This document shows positions 56,104 to 64,000 of a stretch of DNA of 64,000 nucleotides, one piece after another (the stretch's first letter is position 1; every line of letters starts with the position of its first letter). The stretch lies in assembly GCA_948356915.1 (NCBI GenBank), contig CAOJCG010000007.1, forward strand, positions 1 to 64,000. The letters run 5' to 3'. The position numbers were made by a program, and so were the translations under genes. The DNA comes from an uncultured Clostridiaceae bacterium. GTDB taxonomy: Bacteria > Bacillota > Clostridia > TANB77 > CAG-508. Under the pieces are notes generated by a model. The model was given only the letters and a program-made list of their open reading frames with translations, was not told the DNA's origin and did no database searches.

Positions 56104-56664
56104 CTACATTGGTTTAAGATTTTTATTAAGTCTATCTACCATCCAAGCAATTCTTCTTTTTCTTCCATCATCAGTCTTGGCATCAAAATAGGCTTTAGCA
56201 TAAGTTTTCTTTACTGATGGAGGCATTGACTGAAAATTTGTATAAGCAAGTTCATATTCTTTTAATATAGTAGATAACTCTGAAATATGTTTCTCTGTTA
56301 TTTCCATAGATTTTGGAGCATTCCATTGCCCATTATTTTTTGCTTCTTCTATTTTCTTTCTACCATATTCGGTCATAAGTCCTCGTTCCTCAAGACTTTT
56401 TGTTAATGTTTTGTTTTTTTCAGACCATTTACTGTTATCTCTACGCATAGAAAAATATTTTTTATAATTCTTATCATCTATTCTTTGCATTTGCCCATCA
56501 ATCCACCCAAAACACAATGCTTCTTCAAGTGCCTCACTTGCTTTTATTGTTTTTATTCCTCCAGATTTTCCAAATAGAAGCCAAACACCATCTTTTGATA
56601 AACAATTTTCGGATAACCAATTTCTAAATTCTTCTCTACTAGCAAATTTGATTATATCTTTCAT
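56104..56664 (-). CDS. YdeI/OmpD-associated-family protein (cargo)
   Basis: A 186-residue protein with EALEEALCFGWIDGQMQRID, KYFSMRRDNSKWSEKNK and GRKKIEEAKNNGQW, the hallmarks of the YdeI family, some members of which give protection against cationic peptides or bacteriocins. It is the last gene of array 2 and a paralogue of the gene at 61229-61798. The array spacer follows its stop. Confidence 0.82.
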   Translation of the reverse strand: MKDIIKFASREEFRNWLSENCLSKDGVWLLFGKSGGIKTIKASEALEEALCFGWIDGQMQRIDDKNYKKYFSMRRDNSKWSEKNKTLTKSLEERGLMTEYGRKKIEEAKNNGQWNAPKSMEITEKHISELSTILKEYELAYTNFQSMPPSVKKTYAKAYFDAKTDDGRKRRIAWMVDRLNKNLKPM

Positions 56665-56693
56665 TGTATATACTCCTATTCAATAATTTGTAA

Positions 56694-57332
56694 TTATAAT
56701 AACTTTGATAATTCTTCTTTTACTTTTTCTAAATCACTTGAAGTTAGTACAGGAATTAAATTGTTTATTTCTTCTATACTTTTATCCCACCATTTTACTT
56801 TTTCCATTATCTCAATTAGTTCATCATCAAATCTCTTTTTAATAACATTACAAGGATTTCCAACTGCAATATGGTATGATGGAATATCTTTTGCAACAAC
56901 AGAATTAGCACCAATTATTGCTCCATCTCCAATACGAACTCCTGGCATTATCGTTACATTTTGTCCTATCCATACATCATTTCCAATAATAGTATCCCCT
57001 TTAATAGGTAAATCATTTTGTGAAGGTGGAACTTGCTCCCAACCCTCTAATGTATAAAATGGAAATGTTGTTACTGCATTCATTTGATGATTAGCACCGT
57101 TCATTACAAATTCAACCCCAGAAGCTATTTGACAAAACTTTCCTATAATCAATTTATCATTATTAAACTCGTAATGATGTGTTATATGACTTTCAAATTC
57201 TGTATCTGCAATATAAGTAAAATCTCCAACTATAACATTTTTATTTTTAATAGTAGGTTTCACATATATTTCTTTATCATATCCAACTATTGGATGTATT
57301 GTATTTGGATTTGGCATTTTTCCATCTTTCAT
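56694..57332 (-). CDS. Vat/CatB-type xenobiotic acetyltransferase (cargo)
   Basis: A 212-residue left-handed beta-helix acetyltransferase. The hexapeptide repeats are clear ([47 protein letters not shown]), and the catalytic His is in [22 protein letters not shown] and the [10 protein letters not shown] end are those of the Vat and CatB families, which acetylate streptogramin A or chloramphenicol. The actual substrate is not known. Confidence 0.87.
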   Translation of the reverse strand: MKDGKMPNPNTIHPIVGYDKEIYVKPTIKNKNVIVGDFTYIADTEFESHITHHYEFNNDKLIIGKFCQIASGVEFVMNGANHQMNAVTTFPFYTLEGWEQVPPSQNDLPIKGDTIIGNDVWIGQNVTIMPGVRIGDGAIIGANSVVAKDIPSYHIAVGNPCNVIKKRFDDELIEIMEKVKWWDKSIEEINNLIPVLTSSDLEKVKEELSKLL

Positions 57333-57365
57333 ATTTTTAATTCTCCTTTACAGATTGTAATTTAA

Positions 57366-57698
57366 CTATTTCTCTCTACAATGACATTCTGGATTTTCAC
57401 AAGTACAATTAGGATTATAACCACTTGCACATTCTTCAGTACAAGTACATTTCCATCTTTTTAAAGTAGGAAATAATTTCGTACAATGTTCTTTCATTTC
57501 TTCATTAGTCATTCCTGCTTGTTCTCCATATTGAGAACACATTTCTATATATTCTTCCATTGTAACTTTATCTATAAATTCTCCATCTTCATAGCAATAT
57601 TTACAATAATCATTATTGATACTTCCATCTTTATTTGTACCTAGTTGTTCATTTGAAGTTATAGGCATACCACAACTTTGACATATTTTATTTTCCAT
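57366..57698 (-). CDS. Putative zinc-ribbon protein (cargo)
   Basis: A 110-residue protein of the 'putative zinc ribbon' family. CQSCGMPI and CKYCYEDGEF form the first zinc site, and the C terminus has a Cys-rich cluster (CTCTEECASGYNPNCTCENP). I start at the ATG at 57698 with GGAGGG upstream. It has an array-type leader promoter. Confidence 0.8.
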   Translation of the reverse strand: MENKICQSCGMPITSNEQLGTNKDGSINNDYCKYCYEDGEFIDKVTMEEYIEMCSQYGEQAGMTNEEMKEHCTKLFPTLKRWKCTCTEECASGYNPNCTCENPECHCREK

Positions 57699-57711
57699 TT
57701 CTTTTCCCTCC

Positions 57712-57775
57712 AATTTGAAAAACAAATTACTATAATTTATTATGATTATATTATAAATGACAGATAATTTCAACT
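57712..57775 (-). promoter_or_regulatory. Internal array leader promoter
   Basis: TATAATCAT (-10 at 57745-57750) and TATAGTAATTTG are found just before the zinc-ribbon gene. It lies inside an expanded spacer whose outer arms are CAAATTAC and GTAATTTG. A CAGATAAT/ATTATCTG stem just upstream may terminate the preceding transcript. Confidence 0.6.
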
Positions 57776-57804
57776 TTATTATCTGCCACACTTATTGTAA
57801 TTTG

Positions 57805-58341
57805 TTATTTTTTAATGACAAGTTTCATTCCCATTAATTTTTTTTCTACTTCAACATTATACTTTAATTCGTATGATAAAGTTCCTGACATAAAGGCTTC
57901 TTTTATTCCCATAATTTCTTTTGATATTTGCTCTTTATTTTCATACCAACCTAAAAAAGTATTATTAACTCCAAAAATAGTATCATTACTTTCATCAATT
58001 CCAAATAAAGCATATTGTGGTGAATCTTTGCCACCTTTGTATTTATTTGATGATTGAATTTTATTGCAAGTTACTATAACATTTTCTATTGATGATATTA
58101 TAGTAATTTTTCTATCACTATCTGCATCATCTAAATATTCAAATGTTAAATCTCCAGTTAAATCATCTAAACTTACATTAAATATTTTAGATAATTCTTT
58201 GCCTTGTTTTAAATCTGGACTAGATTCATCTAGTTCCCAATTACTTATCGTTTGTCTAGTGACTCCCATTTTTTCAGCAAGTTGTTCTTGTGAAAGTTTT
58301 GCACCTTTTCTTAAATTCATAATATTTTGACCTATATTCAT
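57805..58341 (-). CDS. XRE regulator with C-terminal domain (cargo)
   Basis: A 178-residue protein. The N-terminal HTH is standard (NLRKGAKLSQEQLAEKMGVT, then RQTISNWELDESSPDL), and the C terminus is a beta-rich domain (KITIISSIENVIVTCNKI; KYNVEVEKKLMGMKLVIKK) as in YvaO/PH-like regulators. I start at 58341; GAAAGGAGTG precedes it. It may control the array or act as a free regulator. Confidence 0.82.
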   Translation of the reverse strand: MNIGQNIMNLRKGAKLSQEQLAEKMGVTRQTISNWELDESSPDLKQGKELSKIFNVSLDDLTGDLTFEYLDDADSDRKITIISSIENVIVTCNKIQSSNKYKGGKDSPQYALFGIDESNDTIFGVNNTFLGWYENKEQISKEIMGIKEAFMSGTLSYELKYNVEVEKKLMGMKLVIKK

Positions 58342-58446
58342 ATAATCACTCCTTTCACAAAACATTTTACTTTTTAATTGTTATTCAGTCTACCAAATTT
58401 CTTTGGAAGTTACGCAAATATTTTTAACATTTATATAAATTGTAAT

Positions 58447-58896
58447 TTATCTTTTAAAATAACCTATAATAGTTCCCTTTTGTAAAATATGCCCATTCAT
58501 TGCTTTCAAAAGTTTCTTTTTCATAATATTAGATGACAATTCTAAAGTGTTATCTAATGAATATATTGTATATTTATAATTGTGTTTTTGAAACATTGGT
58601 GGTTTTGCTCCTGCATATTTATGAAATCCATAGGCAATTCCTTGCATAACATTATCCATATTTCCAACATTTTCTGGAATTACAGAATTTGCCTTTATAT
58701 TCCACGCAATCCAATGAGTAAAGTTCTTTATCGGATGACTTAAATCTTCTAAAATTATTACTAAACTTTTTGCTTTATCTGATAAATTTTTAATTCTAAA
58801 TTCTGGAGATATATTTTTTCCATACCCAGTATATTCTACTGGAATCATATCCCCATTCTTAAAAGTTGTTTCAAATTCTAATTTGTCATATTCCAT
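58447..58896 (-). CDS. YbhB/YbcL-family PEBP-like protein (cargo)
   Basis: A 149-residue protein of the phosphatidylethanolamine-binding fold. GYGKNISPEFRI and LVIILEDLSHPIKNFTHWIAWNI contain the ligand-site residues, then GFHKYAGAKPPMF. Bacterial members have unknown substrates. It is flanked by array spacers. Confidence 0.85.
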   Translation of the reverse strand: MEYDKLEFETTFKNGDMIPVEYTGYGKNISPEFRIKNLSDKAKSLVIILEDLSHPIKNFTHWIAWNIKANSVIPENVGNMDNVMQGIAYGFHKYAGAKPPMFQKHNYKYTIYSLDNTLELSSNIMKKKLLKAMNGHILQKGTIIGYFKR

Positions 58897-58923
58897 AAAT
58901 ACACCTAACTTTCAACTTGTAAT

Positions 58924-59718
58924 TTATGAATTATAAAATTCTAAATATTTTTCTAAATTAGATATTATATATGCTCCATTATGATGTCCATCATAAATGT
59001 GGTTTTGAGATGTTACTTGTTTCTTTTCTAATATATCCTGCAAAACTTTACATCCTTCATAAAAATGTCCTTCATCTTGATTTCCTGCATCAAGATAAAC
59101 TTTAAGTTCCTTTGAAATTTCATTATTTTTAGCAATCGTTATAGGATCGTATTTTTCCCACACAGATATATCCTTAAAATATGGAGTATCTTCTTTCTCT
59201 AAAGTTAGTTCTATTGCAGGCATATGTCCTCCAACTTTGCCAAACATTTCTTGATGTCTAAATGAATTATGAAGTGCTGCATATCCACCTGCTGAAACAC
59301 CACCAATATATCTACCATTTTTTGTCTTTATTGTATTAAATATATTATCAATTAAAGGTACAACTTCCTCTATAAAATAATCTTCATACATTCCAACATT
59401 TATAATAATTCCACTATCTCCTGGACTTAATACTTCATTACTTATAGAAGATGAATTTACCCCTCTACTATTTTCAATTCTAGGGCAAACAATTATTAGT
59501 GGTTTTATTTTCCCACTTTCTATCATTTCATCTGCTATTCCTTTCATATTCAAATCAAATATAATATTTTCATTCCCACTTCTTCCGTGAAGAAAATATA
59601 ATACTGGTAGTGGATTATTATTTTCTTCATATCCTTTTGGCAAATACACATTTATTCCCATATCTTTATTAAGTATATCACTATGAAAATTTATATTTTT
59701 AACATTAGATTCGTTCAT
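58924..59718 (-). CDS. Esterase (alpha/beta hydrolase, esterase D-like; cargo)
   Basis: A 264-residue esterase. The oxyanion region is LPVLYFLHGRSGNE, the nucleophile is the Ser of GRYIGGVSAGGYAALHNS, and the His is in IYDGHHNGAYI. An acid is probably in YLDAGNQDEGHF. The substrate is unknown. Related enzymes cleave acetyl or feruloyl esters. It follows a full-length spacer. Confidence 0.85.
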   Translation of the reverse strand: MNESNVKNINFHSDILNKDMGINVYLPKGYEENNNPLPVLYFLHGRSGNENIIFDLNMKGIADEMIESGKIKPLIIVCPRIENSRGVNSSSISNEVLSPGDSGIIINVGMYEDYFIEEVVPLIDNIFNTIKTKNGRYIGGVSAGGYAALHNSFRHQEMFGKVGGHMPAIELTLEKEDTPYFKDISVWEKYDPITIAKNNEISKELKVYLDAGNQDEGHFYEGCKVLQDILEKKQVTSQNHIYDGHHNGAYIISNLEKYLEFYNS

Positions 59719-59750
59719 TTTACATTCTTCCTTTCATATTATTACAACTC

Positions 59751-59800
59751 TAGCAATAAATTACTATAAATCTTTCAAACTACAAACTTGTAATTTCTAG
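59751..59800. repeat. Cargo-array spacer repeat, full-length copy
   Basis: It has the same core as at 17627-17670 and 19727-19769, about 40 kb away. It is bounded by TAGCAATAAATTAC and GTAATTTCTAG. Two GCTAGA copies flank it on the minus strand. Confidence 0.85.
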
Positions 59801-59802
59801 CA

Positions 59803-60408
59803 CTAATTGATTAGTGTATCTTCTATCTTTTTTATATTGCTAATAGTTTGTTCGTGATGACCATAGTATATTTTTGATATATTATGGCTTAATATTTTAT
59901 TCCAACTATTATTTATCTTTTCATCATTAAATGTTATTGCAGATTTTAAATCGTATAAATCTCCTACAAAAACACTACCATTATCTAAAATTAGAGAAAT
60001 ACTATCTTCACTATGTCCTGGTGTATATATTATTTCTCCATCTATTCCTAAATCATTTAAAAACTCTCTACTTTGCTCACACGATATAATTACAGGCTCT
60101 GTATTTATAGGCTTAAACTGAATATTTTTATCTTTTTGCAAAATTGTGTCTGAACTATGAATATAATCTTTTTGAACATCTACTAATAATAGTTTTGTTC
60201 CCATATCAATTATATCTTGTGCTATTCCTATGTGGTCTGGGTGGTAATGTGTTATTAAAAGATAATCAATTTTTTCAATATTTAATTCTTTCATTTTTCT
60301 ATAAAAGGCTTGTAGTGTTCCTGCCCAGTCTGTATCTACTAATATACTACCATTTTTACCTTTTATATAATAACAATTTGTATTTCCATATTTTAATAGT
60401 AGTATCAT
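59803..60408 (-). CDS. Metallo-beta-lactamase-fold hydrolase (cargo)
   Basis: A 201-residue protein with the metal motif LLITHYHPDHIGIAQ, the later GHSEDSISL and FVGDLYDL motifs, and a final YYGHHEQT. Members include lactonases, glyoxalase II and antibiotic hydrolases; the type cannot be told. I start at the ATG at 60408, with AAAGGA six bases upstream. Confidence 0.85.
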   Translation of the reverse strand: MILLLKYGNTNCYYIKGKNGSILVDTDWAGTLQAFYRKMKELNIEKIDYLLITHYHPDHIGIAQDIIDMGTKLLLVDVQKDYIHSSDTILQKDKNIQFKPINTEPVIISCEQSREFLNDLGIDGEIIYTPGHSEDSISLILDNGSVFVGDLYDLKSAITFNDEKINNSWNKILSHNISKIYYGHHEQTISNIKKIEDTLIN

Positions 60409-60432
60409 TTCCATTCCTTTCAAATTGTAATT

Positions 60433-60594
60433 TTATTCTTCTTTACCTAATGCAATTCCAATTAATTCTAGTAAAACTGATATAGTAATTAAAGTAACAT
60501 AAACTTCACTGCTTAATTTTACTATTACTTGAAGTATGCAAGTAATAAATAATAAAATATTTCCAATAATTATTAACCATTTTTCTTTTTTCAA
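60433..60594 (-). CDS. Small membrane protein (cargo)
   Basis: A 53-residue protein with two hydrophobic helices. The start is a TTG with GAGGAGG upstream, the only candidate in the frame. It is flanked by AAATTACAA spacers on both sides, which supports that it is a real unit. Confidence 0.6.
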   Translation of the reverse strand: MKKEKWLIIIGNILLFITCILQVIVKLSSEVYVTLITISVLLELIGIALGKEE

Positions 60595-60622
60595 TTTGCG
60601 TACCTCCTCTATATATTGTAAT

Positions 60623-61198
60623 TTATCTTCTTCCTATATAACGAAAAACTCGATTTTTATATGTTCTATATTCTTCTCCAAAGGTATTTGCTAAATATGT
60701 TTCTTCTTGAATTATTTGGAAATGTAACATAATAATAGCAAATAATGAAAAAATTATTGTTAAAACATTACAATATAATAAACAAATCCCAATATACATT
60801 AAATCAAAACCCACGAATGCTGGATTTCTACTTATTTTATAAATTCCATTAGAAACAAATTCTGTATTATCTTCACTTGGAATACCAGCTCTCCAACTAT
60901 TCTTCATTGTTATTATAGATATTAAAAATAATATATCTCCTAATATTCCAACTAAAAAGCCAATAAATCTAATGTTATTATTTAATATAGTTAAATCAAA
61001 TATAATTGAAATTAATTGTATTGGAACAATTACAAGTGTTGCAATAGACATTAAAATTTCTACAACTCTAACATTTTGATTTTTGCCTTTTCCAAGCTGT
61101 CTTGTTTGAATTCCTTGTCTTTTTTGAATAATCATTTTACCAAAATATATACCATAAAATACTATCATTATCAATAATGCAAAAATTTCAAAAATCAT
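60623..61198 (-). CDS. Isoprenylcysteine methyltransferase-like membrane protein (cargo)
   Basis: A 191-residue protein with five helices and the family's C-terminal signature: NGIYKISRNPAFVGFDLMYI, then EETYLANTFGEEYRTYKNRV. Bacterial relatives are SAM-dependent methyltransferases of unknown substrate. Confidence 0.82.
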   Translation of the reverse strand: MIFEIFALLIMIVFYGIYFGKMIIQKRQGIQTRQLGKGKNQNVRVVEILMSIATLVIVPIQLISIIFDLTILNNNIRFIGFLVGILGDILFLISIITMKNSWRAGIPSEDNTEFVSNGIYKISRNPAFVGFDLMYIGICLLYCNVLTIIFSLFAIIMLHFQIIQEETYLANTFGEEYRTYKNRVFRYIGRR

Positions 61199-61228
61199 TT
61201 TTACCTCTCTTTCAAATTGTAATTTGTA

Positions 61229-61798
61229 TTATAAATCTAGTAATCTACCATTATCATTCCATTCGCCATACATTACACCTTTTTTTGTGTTTTCTATTAG
61301 TTTTTGTAATCTACTTTTATATAATTCTGGCTTATTTTTCTTTTTAATTTGTATCGTATCAATTCTTACTCTTTGATATAGTTCAGGAAATTTTTTAAAG
61401 TTTTCCCATACTTCCGAATCCTTTTTTAGTTCATTTAAAATATCTTCATCTATTTTAAATTCTTCTTTTGGTATTAGGTTTCTTCCTATCTCTGTCATTC
61501 GCCCCAATTTCTCCATTCGCATACATCTTGCTTTATTTAATTCAGACCATATACTATTTTTAGAACGAGGTACTAACTTTTGAACAGTAATACCATTATC
61601 TAGTTTTTTTGTTGTGCTATCTATCCAACCAAAGCACATTGCTTCTTCTACTGCATCTATATACCAAAATGTTCCATTGTCTATTGGTCTACCTCTTTTT
61701 ACTTCTACCCAACATTCTTTTTCAATATCGTGATTTTTTATCAACCACTTACGAAGTTCATCTCGATTTTTTGCTTTCAATAAATTTGTAACTTCCAT
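61229..61798 (-). CDS. YdeI-family protein, second copy (cargo)
   Basis: A 189-residue protein with AVEEAMCFGWIDSTTKKLDN, VPRSKNSIWSELNKAR and LGRMTEIGRNLIP. It is of the same family as the gene at 56104-56664, but too different to be a recent duplicate. It was probably acquired separately. Confidence 0.82.
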   Translation of the reverse strand: MEVTNLLKAKNRDELRKWLIKNHDIEKECWVEVKRGRPIDNGTFWYIDAVEEAMCFGWIDSTTKKLDNGITVQKLVPRSKNSIWSELNKARCMRMEKLGRMTEIGRNLIPKEEFKIDEDILNELKKDSEVWENFKKFPELYQRVRIDTIQIKKKNKPELYKSRLQKLIENTKKGVMYGEWNDNGRLLDL

Positions 61799-61823
61799 AA
61801 TATCTCTACTTTCAAAATTTTAA

Positions 61824-62696
61824 TTAAAGTTGTTTCCATATCATTTTATTATCTTTAAATTCATAGCATAGTTTGTTTTCATCTGCTAAATACGATAAAT
61901 ATGACTTTATTGTACTTCCTACTAAAACATATTGATTTCCATTCATAATCAAATTATATTCATCAAATATACATTTCAAAATTTCCTCAAAAGTCATTTC
62001 ATTTTTACAAATCATATATATTTTATTCATAATTTCATTTACTTTACTTCTATTAAGTTCTATTAAATATGAAATATCTCTTGTAGCCTCACAATGAGAT
62101 GGAATATACATTTCTCCATTTAAAGTTTTTAAATAATCTAAAGTATTAAGGAACCCTCTAACATCATATATAAAGAATAAATGATATTTTGTAATTGTTT
62201 CTTCACTAAATAAAGAATCTGCTAAAAAATATACATTATCACTTGTTTTAACTCCTATCATATCAAAAAAATGTCCTTTTAAAGCAAAATATTCTAATCC
62301 ATTTGGTAGATTATTCTTTATTGGTGTAACAACGGATTCTTTTGCTAATAAAAATTTATTTCTTATATCCTTAAATGGATAACCACCATATAAAAAAGAT
62401 GATTCTAAAATAGGAAACTCTGTAAACGATTTTTCAATATTGTAAGCATATATAGCACAATTAGTTCTATCTTGTATTACTTTATTACCTCCAATATGGT
62501 CTGCATTTGAATGAGTAGTTATAATTCCTTTAACATTCCAACCTTGCTCATCAATAATCTTTAATATTTTCTTTCCTGCATCTTTATCATTTCCTGTGTC
62601 TATAAGATACACATTACCATCATCAATTTTATATATACCAATATTAGTAGCATTCTTTATATAATAAGTTTTTTCTCCAACTTTTACTAATTCCAT
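61824..62696 (-). CDS. Metallo-beta-lactamase-fold hydrolase, first gene of array 2 (cargo)
   Basis: A 290-residue protein with GIITTHSNADHIGGNKVI, FALKGHFFDMIGV, YFLADSLFSEE and IPSHCEATRD. The motif THSNADHIGG has Asn in place of the first family His. The C-terminal 90 residues form a winged-helix-like part (FEEILKCIFDEYNLIM; IKSYLSYLADENKLCYEF). It follows the array leader. Confidence 0.83.
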   Translation of the reverse strand: MELVKVGEKTYYIKNATNIGIYKIDDGNVYLIDTGNDKDAGKKILKIIDEQGWNVKGIITTHSNADHIGGNKVIQDRTNCAIYAYNIEKSFTEFPILESSFLYGGYPFKDIRNKFLLAKESVVTPIKNNLPNGLEYFALKGHFFDMIGVKTSDNVYFLADSLFSEETITKYHLFFIYDVRGFLNTLDYLKTLNGEMYIPSHCEATRDISYLIELNRSKVNEIMNKIYMICKNEMTFEEILKCIFDEYNLIMNGNQYVLVGSTIKSYLSYLADENKLCYEFKDNKMIWKQL

Positions 62697-62764
62697 AAAT
62701 AAAATCCTCCCTACAAATTACTATTTCTAAAAATGATTATATCACAATATTTTTTCACACACAA
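62697..62764 (-). promoter_or_regulatory. Leader promoter of cargo array 2
   Basis: TTGTGT (62759-62764) and TATAAT (62736-62741) are separated by 17 bases, followed by AGTAATTTGTAGGGAGG and the first start codon. Confidence 0.75.
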
Positions 62765-62788
62765 TAAAATAAGAGATATTTCTATCTC

Positions 62789-63430
62789 CTATAACAAACT
62801 GCTATCTTTAAGTCCTAACTTAAAAGTTTCTATAAACTCAATATCTTGCATATCATCAGCTAATTTTAGATATTCACTTAATGCTTTTACTTCCTTTTTA
62901 GTAAAGTTCACTATTTCATTTCGTTCTATAAATTCCTTTACATTTGGGTATTCTTCTTTTATTTTACTCATTTTGTGTACTATATCTTTATATTGTTTTA
63001 TATTCCAAAGATTTGCACCTAACATTTCTTTTATAAAGCACATACTCTTGTAAATCAAAGTATCTTGTAAATCTCCAGTATCATTTGCTATAAATTTTCT
63101 TTTATTATCTGCTATTTCTTTTTTTAGATATATTCTATCTAAAAAGCCTAATTTGTAATACTGTTTATTCCAAAAACTACTTTCTCCAGACATAGCACCC
63201 TCAAATCTGTCTAATTTTAGCCATAATTGTTTTTGCTTTTCCTTATCCTTTACTAACTCATACATTAAGTTTTCTAATTCTTTTTTAGCTTGTTTTGTTT
63301 CTTTTATTTCTTCTGGCTCTCCATACATTCTAATATATAAACATTCTAGTCCATCTCCTCTTGTTTCGTATATATCATTTAAAACTTGATTTTCAAACAG
63401 TTCATTTACTGTATATTCTTTTCTTTCCAT
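62789..63430 (-). CDS. ICE protein of the 'FWxKxYYKLG' family
   Basis: A 213-residue paralogue of the gene at 40899-41591, with LDRFEGAMSGESSFWNKQYYKLGFLD and a final FIETFKLGLKDSSLL. The helical layout is the same. Its presence beyond the cargo array suggests that the ICE continues past the window. Confidence 0.65.
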   Translation of the reverse strand: MERKEYTVNELFENQVLNDIYETRGDGLECLYIRMYGEPEEIKETKQAKKELENLMYELVKDKEKQKQLWLKLDRFEGAMSGESSFWNKQYYKLGFLDRIYLKKEIADNKRKFIANDTGDLQDTLIYKSMCFIKEMLGANLWNIKQYKDIVHKMSKIKEEYPNVKEFIERNEIVNFTKKEVKALSEYLKLADDMQDIEFIETFKLGLKDSSLL

Positions 63431-63441
63431 TTTCTACCCTC

Positions 63442-63999
63442 CTATAATGATTTTCCTTGTCTTAATCCTATTTTAAACATTTCTTCTGCCTCTAACATAT
63501 TTCTTGAATCATATAATTCTTTTATTTCTAAAATTGCTTTCATTTCTTCTTGTGTAAATTCTGCAATTTTATTATTATCATAGAAATCCATTACTTTTGG
63601 ATATTTTCCTTTTATCTCTGCAAGTCTTTTTGTTGCTTTTATATAGTCATTGTTTGCTTTCAAGTTATTATATTTTTGTTTATCTATATAATCCCATATA
63701 TCATCTACACTATTATAAATACTATCTTCATTAGAAATATTGTCTGTTATTTTTTCTTCTTTTATCTGCTTTTTTAAAGATATTGCATCTATAAAACCTG
63801 CTTTATAATATGGTTTATACCAAAAACACATTTCGCCCATTGCACATAATTCAAACTTATTCAACTTTCCATATAAGTTTTTAATGTCCTTTTTATCTTT
63901 TATAAATTTTTTCATAAAATTTACTAATTCATTTTCTGCTTTTTCTGTTTTTTCACTATTCTTTGGCTTTCCATATTTAGATATATAGTTTTTTTCCAC
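63442..63999 (-). CDS. ICE protein of the 'FWxKxYYKLG' family, cut by the window edge
   Basis: At least 185 residues of a third paralogue: LNKFELCAMGEMCFWYKPYYKAGFID and FKIGLRQGKSL at the end. By comparison with the neighbour about 20-30 N-terminal residues lie beyond the window. It is encoded 11 bases upstream of the second paralogue. Confidence 0.62.
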   Translation of the reverse strand: MEKNYISKYGKPKNSEKTEKAENELVNFMKKFIKDKKDIKNLYGKLNKFELCAMGEMCFWYKPYYKAGFIDAISLKKQIKEEKITDNISNEDSIYNSVDDIWDYIDKQKYNNLKANNDYIKATKRLAEIKGKYPKVMDFYDNNKIAEFTQEEMKAILEIKELYDSRNMLEAEEMFKIGLRQGKSL

Positions 64000-64000
64000 C

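Noticed and set aside
17600..62720. CRISPR array
   Set aside because: The repeats are spaced by whole genes of different length, not by uniform spacers, and no Cas protein is encoded.
56085..62764. Classical integron attC sites
   Set aside because: No GTTRRRY/RYYYAAC cores and no IntI-type tyrosine integrase are present. The repeat is a different kind of site.
9000..64000. Insertion sequences
   Set aside because: No transposase of a known IS family was seen; the only recombinases are the serine type at 9.0-13.5 kb.

Overview
The window is very AT-rich DNA from a spore-forming, Gram-positive anaerobe, most likely an uncultured gut Clostridia. The evidence is the conserved Firmicutes order yqfC-yqfD-...-ybeY-...-era-yqzL-recO on the minus strand, the sporulation genes, and strong AGGAGG ribosome binding sites. 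Almost every gene is on the minus strand.

Positions 1-8976 are chromosome: tagO-like, recO, yqzL, era, a small membrane protein, a DUF3048 lipoprotein-like gene, ybeY, an unknown gene, yqfD, yqfC and the C-terminal half of a pdaA-like polysaccharide deacetylase. That gene is cut at the edge of a large integrative and conjugative element (ICE), which fills the window from about 8976 to at least 56 kb and probably to its end.

Layout of the ICE from the left: two large serine recombinases and a degenerate third (9.0-13.5 kb); a MazF toxin, a structured non-coding region and a small sigma factor (13.5-15.2 kb); a regulatory block of two XRE proteins, a lone receiver protein and an AbrB protein with Spo0A-box-like sites (15.6-17.4 kb); a six-gene cargo array (17.4-20.0 kb); a secreted caspase-like protein (20.7-22.0 kb); the conjugation module of CHAP hydrolase, sortase B, VirB4, PrgI, VirB6-like, Maff2 and VirD4/TraG (23.2-34.0 kb); ArdC-like, PcfB, MOBP relaxase, MobC-like protein, candidate oriT and TOPRIM primase (34.2-39.0 kb); a Spo0E-like gene (40.7 kb); a 2243-residue methylase-helicase (41.7-48.4 kb); an 11-repeat surface adhesin (48.8-53.2 kb); and ParB/ParA (54.1-55.8 kb). 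From 56.1 to 62.7 kb runs a second cargo array of small single-gene units.

The main observation: ten ICE proteins are broken in the zero frame by 26 single-base changes, all of one kind. Each is an extra C immediately before a glycine codon, giving an in-frame CGG. Dropping that C restores full-length proteins with intact motifs (Walker A, SAM motif, LPXTG-like signal, CHAP site). By eye I found no other in-frame CGG in any ICE gene. This suggests +1 recoding (CGGN read as Gly, or a slip at a vacant CGG codon), although systematic mutation or sequencing artefact must be excluded.

The second observation is the cargo arrays. Unrelated genes are separated by copies of one short inverted repeat (CAAATTAC...GTAATTTG), preceded by a conserved promoter-leader, and one leader is followed directly by a terminator with no gene. 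This looks like a cassette platform with no canonical integron parts.
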